Made by a program: the position numbers and the translations under genes. Below, one piece after another: positions 1 through 6,031 of a stretch of DNA of 12,219 nt. Origin of the DNA: Acidimicrobiales bacterium. Its GTDB lineage: Bacteria; Actinomycetota; Acidimicrobiia; Acidimicrobiales; JABEUL01. Within the stretch, counting starts at the first letter, position 1. Each line of letters begins with the position of its first letter. The DNA is taken from NCBI GenBank assembly GCA_013044465.1, contig JABEUL010000074.1, forward strand, positions 1 to 12,219. The letters run 5' to 3'. The notes below the pieces were generated by a model. The model made no database searches and was not told where the DNA came from. It saw only the letters and a program-made list of their open reading frames with translations.

Positions 1-520
1 CAACTACCAGGGTCTTCCCATCTGGCAAAATAACACTTCCATTTGGAAAGAACATTTCACTGGGACCGCTTGAAACAGATCCATCAGTATTAACTATTGC
101 TAGCGATGTCGTCGGTGGTCCAGGTGGCTCGTAAATTGCAGCTTCACCTTTAGTCTCGATCGTCCCGTGAAGATCAAATCCAAAATCTCCCACGTATGCA
201 ATTCCACTTGATGCTACTACCATATCGTTCGACAGGAATTTTGCTACACCTGAGAGATCAGCATAGTCATTAAGCTCGCCATTGCTAAATCGCATAAGCT
301 TTCGATCCAACATAGAAACAATAAGCATCGAACCATCTGGGAGCCACCCAAGGCCGCTTGGCTGGCCCTCCACTTCTGTAATTCGCTCGCCCTCACCATC
401 TTCACCTACTGCCCAAACTCCGTGGTCGTAAAAATCACTAAACCAGAGGCGATCTTCATGCCATCTGGGAGACTCTCCAAAGTGCAAGTCATTTAGAAAC
501 GGTTCTGCGATTAAATCCAT
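1..520 (-). CDS. SMP-30/gluconolactonase-like beta-propeller protein, C-terminus off the left edge
   Basis: About 173 N-terminal residues are visible, read from an ATG at 520. The sequence resembles the SMP-30/gluconolactonase/LRE family (six-bladed propeller that usually binds a divalent metal and hydrolyses sugar lactones or related esters). Visible family marks are GESPRW at residues 15-20, where Glu16 would be the first metal ligand, a following WFSD, a GLGWLPDGSML stretch near residues 56-66, and SNDMVV at 97-102 followed by YVGDFG at 109-114, where Asn98 fits the second metal ligand. The remaining ligands lie outside the window. The start is 9 nt after the holB stop, with only a weak purine stretch (GAGGG overlapping the end of holB) as SD, so translation is probably coupled to holB. 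No signal peptide is evident, suggesting a cytoplasmic enzyme. The substrate cannot be told from sequence, and family members are often misnamed gluconolactonase. Confidence 0.75.
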   Translation of the reverse strand, partial: MDLIAEPFLNDLHFGESPRWHEDRLWFSDFYDHGVWAVGEDGEGERITEVEGQPSGLGWLPDGSMLIVSMLDRKLMRFSNGELNDYADLSGVAKFLSNDMVVASSGIAYVGDFGFDLHGTIETKGEAAIYEPPGPPTTSLAIVNTDGSVSSGPSEMFFPNGSVILPDGKTLVV

Positions 521-529
521 GAGAACAAT

Positions 530-1516
530 CTAGCCCTCTATCCCACCCAAGCGAAAAAGAAGCCATCTCAAGAGAAGTGGCTCATTGACATTTCGCCGCA
601 ATCTCTCTTGTGCTTCAAGTATTGAGTCATATGCGATTAAGTCATGGCTAGCTTCTGCGGCCCTAAACTGCCGATTGGAAGATTCCCCAACTACGCTGAC
701 TTCTTTGATCCGATCTAGGTAAAAATGGGCTAGATCGGACAATCGATCTCGAAACTCTTCATTCCTCATCCTTCTGAGTTCTCGCCTTTGTCTCTCCTCA
801 ACTTGCTTTCTCATTGCAGCGATGCTTCTTTTGTCCCCAGGCGAGGAATCGATTACTTTTAGCTCCATTACCTGTGCCTTTTTAACTTCGCTCAATATTT
901 GATCTACGGATGCCATGAGCTCATCGACCAAAAGAGCAATTGAAGCTCCTGTGTTATCAAGTCTCGACGGGATAGATTTCCAAAGATCAGAGCGCAGTGA
1001 AACTTCATCTGATTGAGCGGAAGTTGCCAAACTCCTTTCAACTGCCCCATAACCTTCAAGATCCTTTTCGGCAATATTAAATATTAAGCAGCGACTCTGA
1101 ATGGTGACAAGGTCGGGCGGAACTGAATTGGCCAGTAGGACAAAAATCGTTTCCTCCGGAGGCTCCTCAAGTGTTTTTAGCAGTGTCGGGCGAGCTTTCT
1201 CCATCAAATGGACGTCTGGGACAATTAAAATCCGTTTCTTTGCTAGACGCGGAGTCCTACTTGCTGCGTGAATGATTTCGAGGGCTTCTTCAACCATCAA
1301 AGCCGATCCGGTTTTCTCGATCACAACCACATCTGGATGGCTATTTGTATCAATTAGTTTGCAGTGGATGCATCCCTCGGAACCTTCACAAACTACTTCC
1401 TTTGCAAATTTAACAGCAGCAGCTTTTGTGAGCTCTTCTTTCCCGACGAGAAGGTAGGCATGCAACGGATTTTTTGAGGTGCCTAAAAGTAAGTCAAGGG
1501 CATTACTAACCATCAT
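530..1516 (-). CDS. holB: DNA polymerase III subunit delta prime (clamp-loader AAA+ protein)
   Basis: This is the delta prime subunit of the clamp loader, which helps open and load the beta sliding clamp at replication forks. Using the ATG at 1516 gives 328 residues. Family marks are HAYLLVG near residues 19-25, a zinc-module remnant with Cys43, Cys49 and Cys52 before an SHPD motif, LLKTLEEPPEE at 112-122, and the sensor-1 type IQSRC at 139-143. The P-loop is degenerate: glycine and lysine remain but the inner glycines and the Thr/Ser are lost, as expected for a delta prime that does not hydrolyse ATP. The reading frame stays open to 1582, but that start would overlap ispF by 77 nt. The ATG at 1516 overlaps the ispF stop by only 11 nt and has GGAG 10 nt upstream. 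A second ATG follows directly at 1513. The zinc module appears to lack one of the usual four cysteines. Confidence 0.88.
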   Translation of the reverse strand: MMVSNALDLLLGTSKNPLHAYLLVGKEELTKAAAVKFAKEVVCEGSEGCIHCKLIDTNSHPDVVVIEKTGSALMVEEALEIIHAASRTPRLAKKRILIVPDVHLMEKARPTLLKTLEEPPEETIFVLLANSVPPDLVTIQSRCLIFNIAEKDLEGYGAVERSLATSAQSDEVSLRSDLWKSIPSRLDNTGASIALLVDELMASVDQILSEVKKAQVMELKVIDSSPGDKRSIAAMRKQVEERQRRELRRMRNEEFRDRLSDLAHFYLDRIKEVSVVGESSNRQFRAAEASHDLIAYDSILEAQERLRRNVNEPLLLRWLLFRLGGIEG

Positions 1517-1994
1517 CGATACTTTTCTCCAAGAGAACAACGGCCCAAACTGCCATTCCTTCAAGTCTTCCAAGTGCTCCAAGACCCTCTGGTCTGGTTG
1601 CTTTTATGGACACTTGGCTTTTAATTACTTTTTCTAGATTAGATATGATTTCCCTTTTAAATGGGGCAATTTTGGGAGATTCCAAGGCTATGACAACATC
1701 AACTTGGCCAACTGTAAATCCCCTTGTTGAAACCTCGTCCACAATGCTTTCTAGCATCAACAAGCTATTGGCATTTTTCCATTTGGGATCAGTGTCTGGA
1801 AACCACTCGCCAATGTCACCAAGCCCAGCAGCTCCAAGTATTGCATCGGTAATCGCATGTGAGAGTATGTCTCCGTCACTGTGACCGCTCAGCCCCAATG
1901 ATCCTGGAATTACTGTTCCACCCAGAATTAGAGGTCTATTTGGACTGTCATCAAAAGGATGAATGTCTAGACCGAGACCTACTCTAATATTCAC
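1506..1994 (-). CDS. ispF: 2-C-methyl-D-erythritol 2,4-cyclodiphosphate synthase (MEP pathway)
   Basis: This trimeric zinc enzyme converts CDP-methylerythritol 2-phosphate to the cyclic diphosphate MEcPP with release of CMP, in the cytoplasm. At 162 residues it has the usual family length. Zinc ligands are visible as Asp10 and His12 (GLDIHPF) and His46 (in SHAITD after GHSDGD at 37-42). The GLGDIGEWFPDTDP block lies at 57-70, and TRPEGLGALGR with Glu136 and the following EG corresponds to the CDP-binding end; the usual KATT(T)E reads KATRPE here, a mild variation. The start is a GTG only 2 nt after the ispD stop and has no own SD, so translational coupling to ispD is likely. The stop overlaps the start of holB. 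It follows ispD as in many actinobacteria, where some lineages carry ispDF fusions; here they are separate proteins. Confidence 0.96.
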   Translation of the reverse strand: MNIRVGLGLDIHPFDDSPNRPLILGGTVIPGSLGLSGHSDGDILSHAITDAILGAAGLGDIGEWFPDTDPKWKNANSLLMLESIVDEVSTRGFTVGQVDVVIALESPKIAPFKREIISNLEKVIKSQVSIKATRPEGLGALGRLEGMAVWAVVLLEKSIDDG

Positions 1995-1996
1995 TG

Positions 1997-2677
1997 TTAA
2001 TTACCATAGTCAATGCTCTGGTCCATCTGCCATTTAAGGAGGGCAAGATCTTTTGCGTAGGTGATCTTGACATTAGTCATTTCGCCGTCGATAACTTTTA
2101 CGTTGAAGTTTTCTGCCTCTAATAGTGCAGCATCATCGGTCGCCTCAGCCTGACTTGAGTGCACTAAATCAAGAGTTTTCCGGCGAAAGCCTTGAGGAGT
2201 CTGAATTAGTACATGCTTACTACGATCCAGTGTTCTTAGAACGCTGTCGCCGTCAACCTCTTTTATAGTATCGATTACAGAAATGCCCGGCACAATCCCA
2301 TGGGTATTGACAGCGGCATCTTCAATGGCAGACCTAACTCTTCTCCAAAGATTTATCGATGCCATGGGCCTTGCAGCATCGTGCACCAAAACAAATTCAA
2401 CTTCTTTAGGCAAAGTTTTGATCCCACTTCTGACCGATTCAGATCGGGAGTCTCCTCCTGAGACTAGATAGTCGGCACCAAGTTCGAATAGCTCTTCACT
2501 TTTTTGCTCTAACAGGTCTTCAGGAAGCACCACTATCAGCCCATCACAAGCGGCTTTTGCAGTGGATAGGGACCAATTAAGAACGCTCTTTCCATTTAAA
2601 CTGTGAAACTGTTTAGGGGTTTGGCCGAATCTAGTTCCACGGCCTCCCGCAACCACAACAGCCCAAGTAATACTCAC
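1997..2677 (-). CDS. ispD: 2-C-methyl-D-erythritol 4-phosphate cytidylyltransferase (MEP pathway)
   Basis: This enzyme transfers CMP from CTP to methylerythritol 4-phosphate, giving CDP-methylerythritol, the step two before IspF. The 226-residue protein has the full nucleotidyltransferase signature: AGGRGTRFG at 10-18 with Arg16 and Lys22 (PKQ) for CTP binding, SGGDSRSESVRSG at 73-85, VHDAARP at 98-104, QTPQGF at 159-164, ATDDA at 179-183, and TNVKIT at 201-206 with Lys204. The start is a GTG at 2677 with no good SD. An in-frame start further upstream is not supported because conserved sequence begins at residue 5. It lies 50 nt after carD and is coupled to ispF, matching the carD-ispD-ispF order I recall from mycobacteria. 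Confidence 0.96.
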   Translation of the reverse strand: MSITWAVVVAGGRGTRFGQTPKQFHSLNGKSVLNWSLSTAKAACDGLIVVLPEDLLEQKSEELFELGADYLVSGGDSRSESVRSGIKTLPKEVEFVLVHDAARPMASINLWRRVRSAIEDAAVNTHGIVPGISVIDTIKEVDGDSVLRTLDRSKHVLIQTPQGFRRKTLDLVHSSQAEATDDAALLEAENFNVKVIDGEMTNVKITYAKDLALLKWQMDQSIDYGN

Positions 2678-2727
2678 TTTTTATAGCTTAGGAGAATAAG
2701 TCCAATATCGATTAATTTGATTTCTAG

Positions 2728-3204
2728 CTATGGAAGTGCGTCGGCTAGACGTTGCTCTGCTTGTTCTTCATTTACATTTAATGCAAAAGTCAACTCTGAT
2801 ATTAAAATCTGCCGAGCCCTGCTGAGCATTTTTTTCTCCCCAGCTGAAAGCCCTTTGTCTTTGTCTCGAATAGATAGGTTTCTTACAACTTCCGCCACTT
2901 GGTAGATGTCGCCAGATCTGAGCTTTTCGGAGTGGTTCTTGAACCTTCTTGACCAGTTGGTAGGCATTCTGGCTTCTTTTTTCCCAAGCACGGCAAATAC
3001 TTCTTCAACCTCTTCATCATTAATTACTTCTCTGAGTCCAACTTCTTCGGTATTTTCGGAAGGAACCATTAACGTCAAGTCACCGTATGCAAGTTTTAAA
3101 ACCAGATACTCTCGCTTTTGCCCAAATACTTCTCTTTGTTCTCGTCTTTCGACTATGGCCGCGCCATGGTGTGGATACACGACCTTGTCACCAACATCAA
3201 ACAC
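2728..3204 (-). CDS. carD: CarD, RNA polymerase-binding transcription regulator
   Basis: CarD binds the beta subunit of RNA polymerase and stabilises the open promoter complex; in mycobacteria it is essential and controls rRNA promoters. The 158-residue protein matches the mycobacterial form (about 162) in length and layout. An N-terminal Tudor-like RNAP-interacting domain begins VGDKVVYPHHGAA (residues 4-16), and a C-terminal helical DNA-binding domain contains PTNWSRRF (81-88) with Trp84, the residue known to wedge into the upstream edge of the transcription bubble, and GLSAGEKKMLSRARQIL at 118-134. The start is GTG at 3204 with a clear SD (GGGAG, complement at 3211-3215) 6 nt upstream. The 179-nt leader upstream may carry its own promoter. 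It is followed by ispD and ispF. In mycobacteria the Clp protease lowers CarD levels under starvation, so co-location with clpC is notable, though this link is known only from that group. Confidence 0.96.
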   Translation of the reverse strand: MFDVGDKVVYPHHGAAIVERREQREVFGQKREYLVLKLAYGDLTLMVPSENTEEVGLREVINDEEVEEVFAVLGKKEARMPTNWSRRFKNHSEKLRSGDIYQVAEVVRNLSIRDKDKGLSAGEKKMLSRARQILISELTFALNVNEEQAEQRLADALP

Positions 3205-3383
3205 TTAATTCTCCCATCGGGTTCAATTTCCCATTACAAGTGCAGAGTAATCAAGACGCCAAAGCTCATTTCCACCCACTGCTTCTTAGTCTCGTGCACA
3301 CTCAATTGTACTAGATATTTATAATCAAGATACAACGGGGCAATTTAAGATCGCCAAGAGCAGGAAAAAAAGCAAATAGATCT
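3205..3383 (-). promoter_or_regulatory. carD leader with candidate promoter
   Basis: This is the longest gap inside the gene train, which suggests an internal promoter for carD. The best candidate I see on the minus strand is a TTGTAT box (complement at 3330-3335) and a TACAAT box (complement at 3305-3310) with a 19-nt spacer, longer than ideal. That would give an untranslated leader of about 90 nt ending in the GGGAG SD. A run of seven T follows the disA stop on the same strand, but there is no stable stem before it, so I do not call a terminator. Confidence 0.3.
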
Positions 3384-4460
3384 TTAATTCCGATAGCGAT
3401 CGATGATACTTGCCTCGGTTATTCTGGCTAAACCTTCTTTGACACTCCTAGCACGTGCCTCACCAACCCCAGCTACTTCGCCTAAATCATCCTCTGTGGC
3501 CCTCATAACCCTCTGTAGGGAGCCAAAGTAATCTACTATGTCATTAGCTACACTTCCGGGCAATTTAGGCAGCCTTGAGAGGATCCTCAAGCCTTTGGAA
3601 GAAAGCGGCTGAGCCATTCCATCAGCATCTTCAACCAACTTGAGCGAAATTGCCACCTTGCCTACATCTGCTATTTCCTCCATTGTCATACTCTCAAGCT
3701 TGTTGAGCACTGTTTCCATGGTCTTTGCTTTGTTGTCTGGAAGAAAATCACGAATTATTAGTCGATAAAGGGCATCTAGCCCACTGGTTAACTCGTCGAG
3801 TTGAAGTTTCAACATGGCTCCTTCTTCGCCAAGTTCAACTAAGTGCTCTTCGATTTGTTTGGCTACCCGAATTGACATCTCTGCCCGTTGAACGGCTTCA
3901 GCTACATCTCTAACAGTTACCAAGTCGGCAACTTCAAGAGAAGATAAGGATGATGCAGCCACATCCACTCGACCGCGAAATCTCTCTAAGGTCTGGAGAA
4001 GTTGATTTGTTCTAGTCCAAAGTTGTGTCACGGGTTCGAGCACCCGTTTGTCATTACCCCAATAAACTGTAACCATTCGTAGTTCCTCTGAAACAGCTAT
4101 GACTACCACACCAAGTGATCTCGCGACTCTTTCAGCACTACGATGCCTGGTTCCAGTTTCTGAAGTTGGTGTAGAAGAATTTGGCACCAAATGCACGTTT
4201 GCTCTTGCTATACGCGTGGCATCAGATGAAGTGACTATAGCGCCATCCATTTTGGCCAACTCTGAAAGTCTTTGAGCAGTCACCTCGGCATCCAACAAAA
4301 AACCGCCGGTTGAAATGGCTAAAACTTGAGGGGAATCCCCCACGACAATCAATGCTCCCATACGTCCCTGAAGTATTCGGTCGAGACCAGCTCTAAGTGG
4401 ACGACCAGGAGCCACCAAGGACAGTGCTTCATGCACACTCGGACGCTTTGGTGGTGCCAC
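3384..4460 (-). CDS. disA: DNA integrity scanning protein, diadenylate cyclase (c-di-AMP synthase)
   Basis: DisA forms an octamer that condenses two ATP into cyclic di-AMP and binds branched DNA such as Holliday junctions, which stops synthesis. The 358-residue protein has the full family layout. The N-terminal DAC domain (about 10-145) has the catalytic DGA at 72-74 and RHR at 105-107 (in SETGTRHRSAERV). A linker helical bundle covers about 150-290. The C-terminal RuvA-like helix-hairpin-helix domain contains GVGEARARSVKEGL at 331-344 and ends in DRYRN. The start is GTG at 4460, the furthest possible because an in-frame TAA lies four codons upstream; no SD is evident. RadA, encoded just upstream, binds and inhibits DisA in mycobacteria, so the pairing is functional as well as positional. 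Confidence 0.97.
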   Translation of the reverse strand: MAPPKRPSVHEALSLVAPGRPLRAGLDRILQGRMGALIVVGDSPQVLAISTGGFLLDAEVTAQRLSELAKMDGAIVTSSDATRIARANVHLVPNSSTPTSETGTRHRSAERVARSLGVVVIAVSEELRMVTVYWGNDKRVLEPVTQLWTRTNQLLQTLERFRGRVDVAASSLSSLEVADLVTVRDVAEAVQRAEMSIRVAKQIEEHLVELGEEGAMLKLQLDELTSGLDALYRLIIRDFLPDNKAKTMETVLNKLESMTMEEIADVGKVAISLKLVEDADGMAQPLSSKGLRILSRLPKLPGSVANDIVDYFGSLQRVMRATEDDLGEVAGVGEARARSVKEGLARITEASIIDRYRN

Positions 4461-4528
4461 TATAACAATTTAGCCGAGAGCGTTAACACATTAAACCTAA
4501 GAAGCTTTTTCATCAGAAGAGAAACAAT

Positions 4529-4554
4529 ATTTCCCACTATAGGGATAGGGAAAT
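4529..4554 (-). repeat. inverted repeat in the radA-disA gap
   Basis: A perfect 7-bp inverted repeat (ATTTCCC / GGGAAAT) lies at 4529-4535 and 4548-4554 with a 12-nt spacer. It sits 17 nt after the radA stop in the 111-nt gap before disA, and on the minus strand a T-rich stretch (ATTGTTTCTCTTCT) follows. It could be a weak attenuator or a processing stem, but the stem is short and AT-rich and the T-run is interrupted. No other gene is supported in the gap. Confidence 0.3.
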
Positions 4555-4571
4555 TTCTTGGATTTGCCATG

Positions 4572-5990
4572 CTATACAAAAACTGCTTCAATGGCTTGAT
4601 CCAAGTTAGATACCTTAATAACTTCAATCTCTGGTGGATCAAATTTTGATGCAGTTGGAATCACTGCCTTTTTGAATCCCATCCTGCAGGCTTCTTTTAA
4701 CCGTGCTTCAATACCTTGAACTTGGCGTATCTCTCCTCCCAGTCCTATCTCACCTGCGACTACCAAATCATTGGAAATTCTTGAATTTGTAAGGGAAGAT
4801 ATCAATGCGACCCCGAGTGCCAGATCAATTGCGGGTTCCATGACTCTGTATCCTCCAACTACAGAAGCGAAGATGTCTTGGTCAAAAAATCGATATCCCC
4901 CACGTTTTTCTAAAACTGCCAGAACAAGAAGCAATCGGCTTGTATCAATACCTTGCACAGTGCGCTTAGGCGTAGGAAGAAAAGTCTTAACTGACAGTGC
5001 TTGAAGCTCAATTAACAGTGGACGCTTGTGATCCATCACTGGGATGACAATCGAACCACTTGAGTCATTACATCTGTCTTCCATAAGCATCCCACTTGGA
5101 TCTGCTACCCCGAGTAGCCCCTTTTGGGTCATTTCGAAAATTCCCAGTTCATCACTGGGCCCAAATCGATGCTTCGAAGAGGCCAGTGTCCTAAGAGAGT
5201 TTCCTCTGCCACCTTCGAAAGTTAGAACAGTATCCACTAGGTGTTCGAGTACCCGTGGACCTGCCAAATTCCCATCCTTGGTGACGTGACCAATTAAGAG
5301 TGTAGTAATTCCATTTTCTTTAGCCAACTTAATTAAACGTGAAGTACAAGCTTTGACTTGATTGGGCGATCCCATTAGGGAGTTTTGGGATGTATCCATA
5401 ACTGTTTGAATTGAATCGATTACGAGGAAATCAGGCATCTGCTCAAGTGCATAACCCTCGATGGTGGCAATGTTGGCTTCGCAAGCAATTTGAGAGTTAG
5501 CAAGTGATACGCCTAATCGTTCGGCCCGCCTCATCACTTGTTCAGGAGACTCTTCGGCAGAGATTATGAGGGAATGCAAGTTCTGTGAAACACCAGATAG
5601 AACTTGTAAGGTGAGGGTAGATTTACCCACTCCTGGCTCTCCAGCTAAAAGTGTGACGGAGCCCTTAGCAAATCCTCCTCCTAACACTCGATCAAATTCA
5701 GATATGCCGCTTGAGATAACTAGTGTGTGGGTTAAACATTCAAGCTTTGTGGCCGCAAAAGTCTTAGGTGCTCCGGCTGAAATCAAAGGAGAGAAACTCT
5801 CAATTTCTGGATCCTTCGACCTAGTTACTTCCACAAAAGTATTCCAGTCGCCACATGTCTGGCACTGTCCTTGCCATTTGAGGGATTCAAATCCACACGA
5901 AATGCACTCAAATATCGGTGGCTTTGGTCTCGGTGCGAGTGTGCTATTGCTACTTGAAACCTTATTGATATTACTTAAGGTGGTCTTCAT
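4572..5990 (-). CDS. radA: RadA/Sms, DNA repair ATPase promoting branch migration
   Basis: RadA is a RecA-like hexameric ATPase that extends D-loops in recombination and repair. From the ATG at 5990 it is 472 residues; a GTG at 5999 would add three. In the longer numbering, a zinc finger has Cys32, Cys35, Cys46 and Cys49 (CISC...CQTC). Walker A GEPGVGKST is at 120-128, Walker B FLVIDS at 191-196, and GHVTKDG and GPRVLEH follow near 237-253. The RadA-specific KNRFG motif reads KHRFG at 276-280. The C-terminal part is the Lon-protease-like domain (DLALGVAL, VVAGEIGLGGEIR) without protease activity. The ATG is preferred because AAGGTGG ends 5 nt before it, but both starts lie in an unusual hairpin (5973-6006). 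The stop of clpC is 41 nt upstream of the ATG and disA follows. Confidence 0.95.
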   Translation of the reverse strand: MKTTLSNINKVSSSNSTLAPRPKPPIFECISCGFESLKWQGQCQTCGDWNTFVEVTRSKDPEIESFSPLISAGAPKTFAATKLECLTHTLVISSGISEFDRVLGGGFAKGSVTLLAGEPGVGKSTLTLQVLSGVSQNLHSLIISAEESPEQVMRRAERLGVSLANSQIACEANIATIEGYALEQMPDFLVIDSIQTVMDTSQNSLMGSPNQVKACTSRLIKLAKENGITTLLIGHVTKDGNLAGPRVLEHLVDTVLTFEGGRGNSLRTLASSKHRFGPSDELGIFEMTQKGLLGVADPSGMLMEDRCNDSSGSIVIPVMDHKRPLLIELQALSVKTFLPTPKRTVQGIDTSRLLLVLAVLEKRGGYRFFDQDIFASVVGGYRVMEPAIDLALGVALISSLTNSRISNDLVVAGEIGLGGEIRQVQGIEARLKEACRMGFKKAVIPTASKFDPPEIEVIKVSNLDQAIEAVFV

Positions 5991-6006
5991 GGAAACCACC
6001 TTAAGT
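5973..6006 (-). promoter_or_regulatory. perfect 12-bp hairpin enclosing the radA start codon
   Basis: The arms ACTTAAGGTGGT (5973-5984) and ACCACCTTAAGT (5995-6006) are exact reverse complements separated by 10 nt. In the radA mRNA the SD-like AAGGUGG lies in the 5' arm, the AUG (5990-5988) in the middle of the loop, and codons 3-6 of the ATG-started frame (Thr-Thr-Leu-Ser) form the 3' arm. The stem has five G:C and seven A:U pairs. No U-run follows, so it is not a terminator. The arrangement suggests translation control by SD sequestration (thermometer-like, or opened by ribosomes or a protein). It could instead be a DNA operator. Confidence 0.55.
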
Positions 6007-6020
6007 TTGACCTACGTCAA
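6007..6020. repeat. short inverted repeat TTGAC-N4-GTCAA between clpC and radA
   Basis: A 5-bp inverted repeat with a 4-nt centre directly abuts the radA start hairpin, 11 nt beyond the clpC stop. On the minus strand it reads TTGACGTAGGTCAA, so it also offers a TTGACG -35-like box, but no TAnnnT box lies at a suitable distance. It may be a protein site, an extension of the hairpin fold, or chance. Confidence 0.25.
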
Positions 6021-6031
6021 GTTGGATAAAT

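Noticed and set aside
1517..1582. Longer N-terminus for HolB
   Set aside because: It would overlap ispF by 77 nt and add 22 residues without family similarity; the ATG at 1516 has an SD and fits the coupled gene arrangement.
3364..3383. Run of T after disA as a terminator
   Set aside because: The minus strand has seven T in a row but only a 4-bp stem could form before it.
4460..4642. 60-codon minus-strand frame covering the end of radA and the gap to disA
   Set aside because: Half of it overlaps radA in another frame and there is no SD or recognisable domain. Only the overlap of its stop with the disA start is suggestive, and that is not enough.
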